Below the pieces are notes generated by a model. It saw only the letters and a list, made by a program, of their open reading frames with translations. It was not told where the DNA came from and did not search any database. Positions 25,125 to 35,206 of a stretch of 64,000 nt of DNA are shown piece after piece (the stretch's first letter is position 1; the number at the start of each line of letters is the position of its first letter). The translations under genes were made by a program, and so were the position numbers. This DNA is from Terriglobales bacterium (GTDB lineage: Bacteria; Acidobacteriota; Terriglobia; Terriglobales; Acidobacteriaceae). The stretch is from assembly GCA_035487355.1 (NCBI GenBank), contig DATHMF010000115.1:53832-117831 (forward strand). The letters are read 5' to 3'.

Positions 25125-25218
25125 ACATCTTCCATTTAGGGAAAAGACAACCAGATCGAAAATTCACCCGTTGTTTTCTGAGTGTGGCGCCGAAGCCCAC
25201 CTTTCAGCAGTCCACTCG

Positions 25219-25282
25219 GTTAAATTAACCGTTTCGACGCGTTAATTTAACCCGATGAAACTTGATTCCACCCGGAAAGCAG
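25219..25282 (+). promoter_or_regulatory. Conserved promoter/operator module, copy B
   Basis: GTTAAATTAAC at 25219-25229, GTTAATTTAAC at 25241-25251 (22 bp apart, two helical turns), ATGAAACTTGATT at 25255-25267, and AGCAG at 25278-25282. TTGATT could serve as a -35 box; the matching -10 position reads CACACT, a poor match, so activator dependence is likely. It lies 144 bp before the first gene of the malectin block. Confidence 0.75.
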
Positions 25283-25425
25283 AGCACACTGCCGCACCTG
25301 ATCGAGCTAGGTTCCATTTGAGATACAAATGCCACAAATAAGCAAGGCAAATTGACCTGCATAAGCAAAACGAATCACAACGTAAACCCATAGCCAGTAC
25401 GAAAGCCTGAGGAGGAACATACGAA

Positions 25426-28400
25426 GTGAAAAACGAGAGAGGAACTTCGCTATTTTTCGGTTTGGCTGTACTTCTGCTGTTTGCCAATCTGCTCGCATCG
25501 GCCCAAGTCAGCGTCGTAACCCAGCACAACGACCTTGGGCGAACCGGGCAAAACCTGAACGAAACCGTGCTGACGCCATTGAACGTGAACGCTACCCAGT
25601 TTGGCCTGCAGTTCAAGGTTGCGGTTGATAACCAAATCTACGCAGAGCCGCTGGTCGTGGCGAATGTCAGCATTGGCGGGGGCACGCACAATGTGGTCTA
25701 CGTTGGGACGACGAGTAATAGCGTCTACGCCTTTGACGCCGACAGCGGGACCCAGTACTGGCACGTAAATCTAGGGACCCCGATCGCCAACACCAATTAC
25801 GGCGCCGGATGCGTGGATATCAACGGCAACGCGGGAATCGTCGGCACGCCGGTGATTGATCCTGCCAGCGGAACACTTTACGTGGTGAATTCTCTCAACA
25901 ATGCCGGTGCCTTTTCGTTCATGTTGCACGCACTCGATATCATCACGGGAGCTGACAAAGCCGGAAGCCCGGTCCAGATCACGAATAGCGGCTTCAGCGC
26001 CCTGGCGCAGAACCAGCGGGCGGGGATGGCGCTGGCCAGTGGCACTCTCTTGATTCCCTTCAGTTCGCACTGCGACATGGGGACGTATCACGGATTCCTT
26101 TTTTCCTACAACCCCACGACCTTGGCGAAGCTGGCAGTTTTTAATACCTCCCCAACGGGCAATGGCGACAGCCTGTGGATGTCGGGACAAGGGCCGGCGG
26201 TGGATTCTGCCGGCAACATTTATTTCGGAACCAGCAACGGGACCTGGGACGGTGTTTCGAATTTCAGCGAGAGCTTCATCAAGCTCAGCAGCAGCCTGGG
26301 ATTGGTTGACTGGTTTACGGCTGGGAACCACGCCACCCTCGATGGAGGCGATTTGGACCTCGATACCTCCGGACCACTGTTGATTCCACCGGGAGGCCGC
26401 CTGGTCATGGTCGGCAAATCTTCGACGGGGTATGTGGTTGATACCGCCAGTCTGGGACACCTGGGGGACGGAACCGCGGTGCAGACCATCAAGCTCGGAG
26501 CGGCTCTTCATGGAAGCCCTGTGTATTGGAACAGCGGAGTGAATGGTCCCGAAGTCTACATGTGGGCTCAAGGTGACAACCTGAAGGCGTTTCAGTTCAA
26601 CGGGAACAACTTGAACCTGCCGAACTTTCAGACCGGGCCAGATTTTATTGGCGGAGAACCTGGAGCCTATCTTGCGATTTCGGCCAGCGGAAACACCAAC
26701 GGCATCGTGTGGGCCAACGCGGTCCTGAGTGGCGACGCCAATCACGGTTCGGTGCCCGGCGTCCTTCGTGCGTACGACGCCAACAAGATTTCCACAGAAC
26801 TTTATAACAACCAACAGAACGCCACCCGGGATAGCTGCAACCTCTTTGCTAAGAATGGCTATCCCACAATTGCCAACGGCAAGGTGTATCTGGGCAGTTT
26901 CGGCGCAGCCAACGCCGGTACCGGACAACTCTGCGTCTATGGGCTGTTTCCGACCAATTGTCCTATACCCACCGCACCGAGCGGACTGACGGCGACGGCA
27001 GCTTCCGGCAGCCAGGTCAACCTGAGCTGGACGGCAAGCACGGCGACGCCCTGCACCGTGAGCTATAGCATCTTTCGCAGCACGACTCCCGGGTTTACAC
27101 CCTCGAGCAACAATCAGGTTGCGAGCAGTGTGTTCACCACCACTTTCTCGGACAATACGGCTACGCCGTCTACTACTTATTTTTACCTAGTGGAGGGCAA
27201 TGATCCAAAAGGCGCATCCGCTCCCTCGAACCAGGCCATGGTCACAACCGGACCGCCGATTACGAACATTGCGATCAACGCCGGCGGGCCGGCGGTGAGT
27301 CCGTTCTTTGCCGATGAGGATTTCAATGGCGGCACTACCATCAACCATGCCAATACCATCGATTTGAGCGGCGTGACCAACCCAGCGCCCATGGCTGTGT
27401 ACCAGACCGCGCGAATCGGGACTTTCAGCTACGTCATCCCGGGCTTTGCTCCCGGCTCGAGTCAGAAGGTACGGCTGCACTTCGCCGAGACCTTCTTCGC
27501 GACTGCCGGCTCCCGCACCTTTAACGTGTTCATCAACACCACTCAGGTATTGAGCAACTTCGATATCTTTGCCACCGCGGGCGCCAAGAACAAAGCCGTG
27601 ATCGAGGAGTTCACGGAGAACGCAGATGCCAACGGCGTCTACACGATCACATTCAACGCGCTGGTCAACAGCTCGCTGATAAGCGGGATCGAAATCGTTC
27701 CCGGTGCCGGTGGTTGCACGATAGTGCCTACCGCGCCAAGCGGGCTGGGGGCGACGGCGGTTTCCAGCAGTCAGATCAACTTGAGCTGGACTGCGAGCAC
27801 GGCGTCGGGCTGCACGATTAGCTACAATGTTTTCCGCAGCACCACGTCAGGCTTCACGCCTTCCAGCAGCAACCAGATCGCCAGCGGTGTGAGCGGGACG
27901 TCTTTCCCGAATACGGGACTGACGGCCAACACTACATACTTCTATCTGGTAGAGGCTACGGACACGGCCGGTACATCGGCGGCATCCAACCAGGCCAGCG
28001 CAACCACGCTTCCCTCTTGCACGATAGTGCCCAGTACACCAACTGCGCTGGGGGCGACGGCGGTTTCCAGCAGCCAGATCAACTTGAGCTGGACTGCGAG
28101 CACAGCGTCGGGCTGCACGGTCACCTATAACGTTTTCCGCAGCACTACGTCGGGCTTCACACCTTCCAGCAGCAACCAGATCGCCAGCGGTGTGAGCGGG
28201 ACGTCTTTCCCGAATACTGGACTGACGGCAAACACTACGTACTTCTATCTAGTAGAGGCTACGGACACGGCCGGTACATCGGCAGCCTCCAACCAGGCCA
28301 GTGCAACCACGCTGCCAGCCACCGCCCTCCAGATCAACTGCGGCGGGCCGGCGGTGAGTCCATTCGTTGCCGACGAGTTCTTCGCTGGCGGCGCCACCAT

Positions 28401-28761
28401 CAATCATCCCAACACCATTGATCTGAGCGGTGTGACGAACCCGGCGCCCATGGCCGTGTATCAAACCGGACGCATTGCGAGTTTCACTTACACGATTCCC
28501 GGCTTCACCGCTGGGTCGAGCCATACGGTACGGTTGCACTTTGCCGAAACCTACTGGGGTACGGCAGGTAGCCGAATCTTCAACGTAACCATCAACGGCA
28601 CTGCGGTATTGACGAACTTCGATATCTTCGCGACCGCGGGCGCCAAAAACAAGGCCGTCATCGAGCAGTTCACGGAGAATGCAAATTCCAGCGGCCAGTA
28701 CGTGATCGTCTTCACTCCGGTGAAGGACAACTCCCTGGTTAGTGGAATCGAGGTCCAATAG
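25426..28761 (+). CDS. Secreted beta-propeller protein with FN3 and malectin modules
   Basis: 1111 residues. Signal peptide 1-27 (ends LLASAQ), PQQ-like beta-propeller about 28-510 (NVVYVGTTSNSVYAFDADSG), FN3 515-608, malectin 613-758, FN3 763-862, FN3 864-963, malectin 966-1111. The FN3 pair is a near-exact 303-bp duplication. The GTG start has GAGGAGG 11 nt upstream. The propeller lacks obvious catalytic residues and could bind glycan or act as a dehydrogenase-like enzyme. Malectin domains are known to bind glucose oligomers in eukaryotes, so the protein probably attaches to polysaccharide. It is the first gene after module B. Its propeller is very close to those at 36698 and 1. Confidence 0.88.
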   Translation: MKNERGTSLFFGLAVLLLFANLLASAQVSVVTQHNDLGRTGQNLNETVLTPLNVNATQFGLQFKVAVDNQIYAEPLVVANVSIGGGTHNVVYVGTTSNSVYAFDADSGTQYWHVNLGTPIANTNYGAGCVDINGNAGIVGTPVIDPASGTLYVVNSLNNAGAFSFMLHALDIITGADKAGSPVQITNSGFSALAQNQRAGMALASGTLLIPFSSHCDMGTYHGFLFSYNPTTLAKLAVFNTSPTGNGDSLWMSGQGPAVDSAGNIYFGTSNGTWDGVSNFSESFIKLSSSLGLVDWFTAGNHATLDGGDLDLDTSGPLLIPPGGRLVMVGKSSTGYVVDTASLGHLGDGTAVQTIKLGAALHGSPVYWNSGVNGPEVYMWAQGDNLKAFQFNGNNLNLPNFQTGPDFIGGEPGAYLAISASGNTNGIVWANAVLSGDANHGSVPGVLRAYDANKISTELYNNQQNATRDSCNLFAKNGYPTIANGKVYLGSFGAANAGTGQLCVYGLFPTNCPIPTAPSGLTATAASGSQVNLSWTASTATPCTVSYSIFRSTTPGFTPSSNNQVASSVFTTTFSDNTATPSTTYFYLVEGNDPKGASAPSNQAMVTTGPPITNIAINAGGPAVSPFFADEDFNGGTTINHANTIDLSGVTNPAPMAVYQTARIGTFSYVIPGFAPGSSQKVRLHFAETFFATAGSRTFNVFINTTQVLSNFDIFATAGAKNKAVIEEFTENADANGVYTITFNALVNSSLISGIEIVPGAGGCTIVPTAPSGLGATAVSSSQINLSWTASTASGCTISYNVFRSTTSGFTPSSSNQIASGVSGTSFPNTGLTANTTYFYLVEATDTAGTSAASNQASATTLPSCTIVPSTPTALGATAVSSSQINLSWTASTASGCTVTYNVFRSTTSGFTPSSSNQIASGVSGTSFPNTGLTANTTYFYLVEATDTAGTSAASNQASATTLPATALQINCGGPAVSPFVADEFFAGGATINHPNTIDLSGVTNPAPMAVYQTGRIASFTYTIPGFTAGSSHTVRLHFAETYWGTAGSRIFNVTINGTAVLTNFDIFATAGAKNKAVIEQFTENANSSGQYVIVFTPVKDNSLVSGIEVQ
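27715..28320 (+). repeat. Tandem 303-bp FN3-module duplication
   Basis: Units 27715-28017 and 28018-28320 each encode one FN3 domain and are nearly identical at DNA level from GCTGGGGGCGACGGCGG onward. They indicate recent duplication or gene conversion within the propeller gene. Confidence 0.9.
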
Positions 28762-28810
28762 AGACCCCTTAAACGGACACGACTTGGGGGAAGGCTAGCA
28801 GTGACCAAAA

Positions 28811-28846
28811 CGGCCCGAGTAGATTTACGCCGAACTACTCGGGCCG
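28811..28846 (+). terminator. Intercistronic hairpin
   Basis: A 12-bp perfect stem (CGGCCCGAGTAG at 28811-28822 with its complement at 28835-28846) and a 12-nt loop lie 50 bp after the propeller gene. No T-tract follows, so it may be a partial terminator or an mRNA-stabilising hairpin. Confidence 0.6.
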
Positions 28847-28917
28847 ACTTTGGCGCGGATTTGCGGAAACGATAGAGAGAGGGCTATTCGAAAGTTTCTA
28901 TAAAAGGAGAATCAACG

Positions 28918-31900
28918 ATGAGGAAGCTGTCGCTGTTACAGGAATCGGAAAGCTTAAGCTCAAAAGAGTTTCGTACCGATCGCTCCGTGCGAATGAGACT
29001 GCAGTCTATTTCAGGTGCGGGTCTATCTTTGCTGTTCATGATGGCCGTGCTATTACTTCTGGCGCCGCTGGCCAACGCACAGGTACAGAATTGGGGAACG
29101 CCGGTCTTTGCTGATGAGTTCAACGGCGCGGCCGGGGTTTTTACGCCCACCAGCAGCAACAACCAGTTTTGGACTTTCAATACCGGCCAGGGCGTCTTTG
29201 GCACCGGCGAGATCGAAGACATGATTGACGATGGCACCACGTCTTATCTCGACGGCAACGGCCATCTGGTCATCAAGACTTACTTGTCAGGCAGTACCTA
29301 TTTCTCTGCCCGCTTCAAGTCGCAGCTCAACGGCGGTCGTGGCTTTGACTTTCAATACGGCAGAGTCGAATCGAGCATTCAAATTCCTACCAGCCAGGCC
29401 ATCTGGCCTGCCTTCTGGATGCTGGGCGACAACGGCGTCACCTGGCCGGGCTGCGGCGAAATTGACATCATGGAGAACAACGGCGCCAAGCCGACCCAGA
29501 TTAAGGGAACCATCCATGGCATCGGCTATGCGAACACCGGCTTGGGGGCGCACTTCAATTCCGCAACGCCTCTCCCCAATGGATTTCATAAGTACGGCCT
29601 GATTTGGTCGCCTTTTTTGGTCCAGTTCTATGTTGATGATCCGACCAACATCTATGCCAGTTATACGCCCGGCGAAGTCATGGGCGTCGGCACGAATCCC
29701 AGCAACGGCGCATCAACGCTCGGCCAGTGGGATTTCTTTGGCCATCCCTTCTTTGTCATCTACGATGTGGCGGTGGGCGGCGGATTCGTCGGACCTCCGG
29801 GCGCGGGCACGGTCGTGCCGCAGTTCATGAATATTGACTACGTTCATGTTTACCAGACGCCCGCGCCGGCGAGCGTTACAGCTTTGACCGCGACGGCGAT
29901 TTCCAATAGCCAGGTGCAGTTGAGTTGGGGCGCCAGCGCGACCGCAGCCAGCGATCCTGGTATTACCTACAACATCTTTCGCAGCACCACGGCGGGTACA
30001 GCGCACAACATCTCGAATACCGACATGACCCACATGATCTCCACCGGTGTTCATGGAACCAGCTTTACCGACGTTCTGCTGACTCCGGGTACGACCTACC
30101 ACTACGTGGTTACAGCAACAGGCCAGGAGTCGGGCGAATCCCCTCTCTCCAATGAGGCCAGTGTCACACTGCCCACGACAGGGACGAATGTCCAGGCGAT
30201 TGCCATCAATTCCGGCGGCCTGGTGGGAACAGATAACTTTGTGCAAGACATCGGCTATAACCTCGGGGCCTCGAATGCGTATCCCGACGTGATTGATGTT
30301 TCCAAGGTCGTCAACCCTGCTCCGCAGGGTGTCTACCGCACTGAGCGTTGGGGACCGACCACCTATACCATTCCCAACCTGACACCCGGCGCCAGTTACA
30401 CCGTACGTCTTCACTTTGCCGAGACCGCGGTTACTGCGGCCGGCCAGCGGGCCTTTAACGTTGCCATCAATGGCACGACAGTGCTATCGAACTTTGACCT
30501 CTTTGCCGCTGCCGGCGGAGAGTTCATAGCCAACATTCAGCAATTTAATGTGACGGCAGACAGCAGTGGCAAGCTCACAATCGCTTTTACCCTCGGGACG
30601 AACGGGGCGCCACACACAAATCCCAGCCTCAGGGGTATCGAGGTCATCCCAGCTACCACCCCGGACTTCACCATCTCGGCTACTCCAGGTTCGCAGACCG
30701 TGGCCGCGGGAAGCAACACCAGCTACACGGTTGCAGTCGCTGCCAAGAATGGGTTTACCGGAACCGTGGGGTTAGGCATCAGCGGTTTGCCCTCCGGTGC
30801 GAGCGGCAGCTTCAACCCAACCTCAGTCAGCGGTTCGGGCTCTTCCGCGCTGACGGTTACAACCAGCAGCTCGACTCCGGCAGGAACCTACACGCTCACT
30901 ATCACGGGCACGAGCGGCAGCTTGTCGCACTCTGCCGGCGTGACGCTGGTCGTCACCGCCACGCCGCCGCAACCGCCTTCGAACCTGACGGCGGCTGCGA
31001 CTTCCAGCTCCGCGATCAGCTTAAATTGGACGGCGTCGCCGACCTCCGGCGTTACCTACGATGTCTTCCGCAGCACGACATCAGGGTTTACGCCCTCGAG
31101 CAGCAACCAGATCGCGAGCGGGGTGAGCAGCACATCCTTCCCGGATTCGGGGTTGACGTGCAACACCGCGTACTTCTATCTGGTGGAAGCGGCGAACTCG
31201 GCGGGCACATCAGCGGCGTCCAACCAGGCGACCGCAACTACGCAAACCTGCCCACAAATACAACCACCCTCGAACCTGACGGCGACTGCGACTTCCAGCT
31301 CCGCGATCAACTTGAGTTGGACGGCATCGCCGACCTCCGGCGTTACCTACGATGTCTTCCGCAGCACGACGTCGGGCTTCACACCTTCGAGCAGCAACCA
31401 GATTGCAAATGGCGTGACGAGTACTTCCTTCTCGAATACAGGGTTGACGTGCAACACCGCGTACTTCTACTTGGTAGAAGCAGCCAACTCGAGCGGCACC
31501 TCCACGCCGTCCAACCAGGCGAGCGCAACCACACAAACCTGTCCGACAACTCTTGTTCAGATCAACTGCGGCGGACCAGCGGTGAGTCCATTCGTCGCCG
31601 ACGAGTTCTTCGCCGGTGGCGGCACCATCAACCACGCTAACACCATCGATCTGAGCGGGGTGACGAACCCGGCGCCCATGGCCGTGTATCAAACCGCACG
31701 CATTGCGAGCTTCACTTACACGATTCCCGGCTTTACCGCTGGATCGAGCCATACGGTGCGGCTGCATTTTGCCGAGATCTACTGGTCAGCCGCCGGGAAG
31801 CGGGTCTTCAACGTGAGCATCAACGGGACGACGGTATTGACGAATTTCGATATCTTCGCGACCGCGGGTGCCAAGAACAAGGCCGTGATCGAGCAGTTCA

Positions 31901-31989
31901 CGGGGAACGCAAATGCCAGCGGCCAGTATGTGATCAAGTTCACGCCGGTGACAGACAACTCCCTCGTGAGCGGGATCGAAATCCAGTAA
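28918..31989 (+). CDS. Secreted GH16 endo-beta-glucanase with FN3, Ig-like and malectin modules
   Basis: 1023 residues. A long N-terminal extension leads into a signal peptide ending PLANAQ at about residue 54. The GH16 jelly-roll spans about 56-315 with the catalytic EIDIME motif (E181 nucleophile, D183, E186 acid/base), so it should cleave beta-1,3- or beta-1,3/1,4-glucan endo-wise. Then come FN3 (315-417), malectin (425-577), an Ig-like domain (582-680), two FN3 (683-878) and a C-terminal malectin (880-1023). AAAGGAG precedes the ATG. An internal ATG at residue 25 would give a more ordinary signal peptide. GH16 with the GH3 and thaumatin-like neighbours points to laminarin- or fungal-wall-type glucan. 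Confidence 0.9.
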   Translation: MRKLSLLQESESLSSKEFRTDRSVRMRLQSISGAGLSLLFMMAVLLLLAPLANAQVQNWGTPVFADEFNGAAGVFTPTSSNNQFWTFNTGQGVFGTGEIEDMIDDGTTSYLDGNGHLVIKTYLSGSTYFSARFKSQLNGGRGFDFQYGRVESSIQIPTSQAIWPAFWMLGDNGVTWPGCGEIDIMENNGAKPTQIKGTIHGIGYANTGLGAHFNSATPLPNGFHKYGLIWSPFLVQFYVDDPTNIYASYTPGEVMGVGTNPSNGASTLGQWDFFGHPFFVIYDVAVGGGFVGPPGAGTVVPQFMNIDYVHVYQTPAPASVTALTATAISNSQVQLSWGASATAASDPGITYNIFRSTTAGTAHNISNTDMTHMISTGVHGTSFTDVLLTPGTTYHYVVTATGQESGESPLSNEASVTLPTTGTNVQAIAINSGGLVGTDNFVQDIGYNLGASNAYPDVIDVSKVVNPAPQGVYRTERWGPTTYTIPNLTPGASYTVRLHFAETAVTAAGQRAFNVAINGTTVLSNFDLFAAAGGEFIANIQQFNVTADSSGKLTIAFTLGTNGAPHTNPSLRGIEVIPATTPDFTISATPGSQTVAAGSNTSYTVAVAAKNGFTGTVGLGISGLPSGASGSFNPTSVSGSGSSALTVTTSSSTPAGTYTLTITGTSGSLSHSAGVTLVVTATPPQPPSNLTAAATSSSAISLNWTASPTSGVTYDVFRSTTSGFTPSSSNQIASGVSSTSFPDSGLTCNTAYFYLVEAANSAGTSAASNQATATTQTCPQIQPPSNLTATATSSSAINLSWTASPTSGVTYDVFRSTTSGFTPSSSNQIANGVTSTSFSNTGLTCNTAYFYLVEAANSSGTSTPSNQASATTQTCPTTLVQINCGGPAVSPFVADEFFAGGGTINHANTIDLSGVTNPAPMAVYQTARIASFTYTIPGFTAGSSHTVRLHFAEIYWSAAGKRVFNVSINGTTVLTNFDIFATAGAKNKAVIEQFTGNANASGQYVIKFTPVTDNSLVSGIEIQ

Positions 31990-32016
31990 CAGCAAGCCAG
32001 CAAGAGAAAACCTGAA

Positions 32017-32044
32017 GATGGGGAGATCCTAGGATCTCCCCATC
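32017..32044 (+). terminator. Perfect 28-bp palindrome after the GH16 gene
   Basis: The 28 nt are a perfect inverted repeat (left arm GATGGGGAGATCCT) located 28 bp after the stop. It would form a very stable hairpin or cruciform. There is no T-tract, so the role could be 3'-end protection or partial termination. Confidence 0.65.
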
Positions 32045-32125
32045 GGCAAGTCAGGTCGTCGCTAGTTTGCGTCCACACGTGAGAAGTAGCAATGCGTGTA
32101 AATGAACTCAAAGGAGTAAGGATTG

Positions 32126-34975
32126 GTGAAGATGAGAACCTCGCTGTTGCTGTTGGCAATCGCTTTGATGTTGTTCGCGCTTCCTGCGGGCGCACAGGTA
32201 CAGATTAACGCGGGCGGACCCGCGGTGGCACCGTTTGTTGCCGACCAGGACTTCAGCGGCGGCACTACTATCAACCACGCCAACACCATTGACCTGAGTG
32301 GGGTCACCAACCCGGCTCCCATGGCGGTCTATCAGACAGCGCGCATTGGAAGTTTCAGTTATACGATTCCTGGCTTCACGGCTGGTGCCAGCAACACCGT
32401 GCGGCTGCACTTTGCCGAAACCTATTGGAGTACGGCGGGGAGCCGAATCTTCAACGTGACCATCAACAGCACGCAGGTATTGACCAATTTCGATATCTTC
32501 GCCGCCGCGGGAGCCAAGAACAAAGCCGTGATCAAGCAGTTCACGTTAAATGCAAATTCCAGCGGCCAATATGTGCTGCAGTTCACCGCGGTAAAAGACA
32601 AATCACTGGTGAGCGGAATCGAGGTCCTAGGGCAGGGAAGTCCTCCCCCTGATTTTTCACTGACGGCGAGCCCAACCAGCGCGACCGTGAATGCCGGCGC
32701 CAGTACCACCATTTCCATTACTTCCACCGCGAGTGGCAGCTTTAGCGGGACGATCAGCCTGAGCGCCAGCGGACTGTCAACCAGCGCGACTGCCAGCTTT
32801 AATCCAGCTTCCATCGGCGCGCCCGGATCTTCAACGCTGACCATTTCTACATCAAGTTCAACGCCAAGCGGTTCGTCGGTCGTTACCATTACGGGAACAA
32901 GTGGCAGTCTGACCCACACAACCACAGTGACACTGAATGTGAATAGCGGCACCGGCAATGTGGCCAGGGCGCAGGGAATCGTGAGTAAGATGTCGCTGAC
33001 CGACAAAGTTTCCCAGCTTCACGGCACATTTGATTCCACTCACTATCGGGTCGTGGTGGGCATACCCAGCGAAGGTATTCCTGACCTGAATTTGACCAAC
33101 GGTCCTGCCGGCGCAGCGGGTGCAGGCCCTGGACACGGCGGAAGGGCCGTTGCTTTTTCGGCGCCCATATCCCTGGCCGCAACCTGGGACCCCAGCGCAG
33201 CCTATACCTACGGAACTCTGGTCGGGAAGGAGTGCAAATTCTTCGGCAATGGCCTGGTCGAAGGCCCGGACATTAACATGGCGCGCGTTCCATTCAATGG
33301 ACGCACGTTTGAAGCCTACGGCGAAGATCCCTACCTGGCGAGTCAAATTGTCGTCAGCGACATTCAGGGTGTGCAGAGCAACGGAATCATTGCCGAATCC
33401 AAGCACTACGCCGCCAACAACCAGGAAACCAATCGTGGCTCAGTCAACGTGGTGATTGACGAGCGCACACTGCGCGAAGTCTATCTGCCGCACTTCGAAG
33501 CATCGGTCACGCAAGGCCACGTGGGTGCATTCATGTGCGCCTATAACAAGGTGAACGGCTTCTTCAACTGCGAAAACGATGTCCTTTTGCACCAGATCCT
33601 GCGAGGAGACTGGGGATTCACCGGGTTCGTGACCTCTGACTTCGGGGCCACGCATAGCACGGTAGGTTCTGCCAATGCCGGATTGGACGTCGAGATGCCG
33701 CAACCGATCTTTTACGGGTCGGCAATGCAAACCGCGCTTCAGAACGGGCAGGTGGCAGTCTCCACCGTGGATAACATTCTGGTGCGACGCTTTGCGACCA
33801 TGATGGACTTCGGTATATGGGATACCCCGCCCGTGAATCAATGTCCCGATCCTACCAACTGCTTCATTCCTTCTCCCATGGCGCAACAGGATGGCGCCGC
33901 CGAGCGCCCCGTCTCCGAAGAGGGCATGGTGCTGCTGAAAAATGCGGGCGCAATTTTGCCGTTGAAAGCATCACAACTGCATTCGATTGCCCTGATCGGC
34001 CCCTTCGCCACGCATCCCAAGACCGGCGGTGGCGGCAGCGCAACTGTCAATCCAATTTACTCCATTTACCCGCAAGCGGGCCTTCAGAGCCGCGTCGGGT
34101 CTGGTGTGACCGTCACCCTCAATGACGGAAGCAACATCTCCAGCGCGGTTTCTCTGGCTGCAAGCTCCGACGTTGCCATCGTGATGGTTGGCGTCGACGA
34201 GAGTGAGGGGACCGACCTGACGACCCTGGCGTTGCCCGGCACCGACGACTCTTTGATCGAACAGGTGGTGGCGGCGCAGCCCAAGACCATTGTGGTCATC
34301 AAGAGTGGATCACCCGTTCTGATGCCGTGGGTAAACAGTGTTCCTGCGATTCTGGAAGCCTGGTACCCGGGATCGGAAGATGGTAACGCTGTAGCTGCGG
34401 TCCTCTTTGGCGATTTCAATCCTTCGGGAAAACTTCCCATCACCTTCCCGGCGAGTGATACGCAAATTGCGGCGAACACGCCCTCGCAATATCCCGGCAT
34501 CAACAACGTTGAGACCTATTCGGAAGGCGTAAAAATGGGTTATCGCTACTATGATGCGAACAACCTGCAGCCGCTGTTCCCATTTGGCTTCGGGCTCTCC
34601 TACACCACGTTCTCTTTTCAAAATCTTGCTATAACGCCCGCTATAACTTCTTTCAGCAGCAATCCGAACCAAATCGTGGCGGTGGACTTCGATATCACCA
34701 ACTCCGGTTCGGTCGCTGGGGCAGAAGTAGGACAAATCTACGTCGGAATGCCTTCGGTCGCCGTGCCCGAGCCGCCCAAGTGGTTGAAGGGGTTCCAGAG
34801 AATTTCTCTGCAGCCGGGGCAGACGGGCCATGTCCATTTGCTTCTGGATATGCGCTCGTTTGCTTACTGGGATGCGAACAGTCATGGGTGGAAAGTCGCC
34901 CCGGGCACATACCAGATCATGGTGGGGGCGTCCTCGCGTGACGTCCGGTTGCAGGGCCAAATTGCAGTCAACTGA
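32126..34975 (+). CDS. Secreted GH3 beta-glucosidase with N-terminal malectin
   Basis: 949 residues from the GTG at 32126 (AAGGAG 9 nt upstream; TTG at 32123 and ATG at 32132 are also possible). Signal peptide ending PAGAQ, malectin about 24-167, Ig-like domain about 177-277, then a full GH3 enzyme about 283-949 with the (alpha/beta)8, sandwich and FN3-like parts. The nucleophile is in GFVTSDFGATHS (Asp about 505) and the acid/base region reads VDESEGTD. It should release glucose from beta-glucan oligosaccharides outside the cell or in the periplasm. It is the only member of the block with its malectin domain at the N-terminus. Confidence 0.92.
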   Translation: MKMRTSLLLLAIALMLFALPAGAQVQINAGGPAVAPFVADQDFSGGTTINHANTIDLSGVTNPAPMAVYQTARIGSFSYTIPGFTAGASNTVRLHFAETYWSTAGSRIFNVTINSTQVLTNFDIFAAAGAKNKAVIKQFTLNANSSGQYVLQFTAVKDKSLVSGIEVLGQGSPPPDFSLTASPTSATVNAGASTTISITSTASGSFSGTISLSASGLSTSATASFNPASIGAPGSSTLTISTSSSTPSGSSVVTITGTSGSLTHTTTVTLNVNSGTGNVARAQGIVSKMSLTDKVSQLHGTFDSTHYRVVVGIPSEGIPDLNLTNGPAGAAGAGPGHGGRAVAFSAPISLAATWDPSAAYTYGTLVGKECKFFGNGLVEGPDINMARVPFNGRTFEAYGEDPYLASQIVVSDIQGVQSNGIIAESKHYAANNQETNRGSVNVVIDERTLREVYLPHFEASVTQGHVGAFMCAYNKVNGFFNCENDVLLHQILRGDWGFTGFVTSDFGATHSTVGSANAGLDVEMPQPIFYGSAMQTALQNGQVAVSTVDNILVRRFATMMDFGIWDTPPVNQCPDPTNCFIPSPMAQQDGAAERPVSEEGMVLLKNAGAILPLKASQLHSIALIGPFATHPKTGGGGSATVNPIYSIYPQAGLQSRVGSGVTVTLNDGSNISSAVSLAASSDVAIVMVGVDESEGTDLTTLALPGTDDSLIEQVVAAQPKTIVVIKSGSPVLMPWVNSVPAILEAWYPGSEDGNAVAAVLFGDFNPSGKLPITFPASDTQIAANTPSQYPGINNVETYSEGVKMGYRYYDANNLQPLFPFGFGLSYTTFSFQNLAITPAITSFSSNPNQIVAVDFDITNSGSVAGAEVGQIYVGMPSVAVPEPPKWLKGFQRISLQPGQTGHVHLLLDMRSFAYWDANSHGWKVAPGTYQIMVGASSRDVRLQGQIAVN

Positions 34976-35206
34976 TGCGGAAGTGTGATCGAGCAGTTCG
35001 CAAAACAACACAAAGAAGCGGTTCACCAAGGTGATGAACGGAATGGAGGCAAAGCGGAGCAGCAATTAATGACGAGCGCACGTGGGGAATATCCAAGGAT
35101 TTTCCCAGCCAGCGCGAAATTCAATTGCAAGATCAAAACTACGATTCATTGAAACTGCAAGGGGTCTGCAAAGACTTCTTGCTCGTGAACACTGAAGGGA
35201 GTTCGC

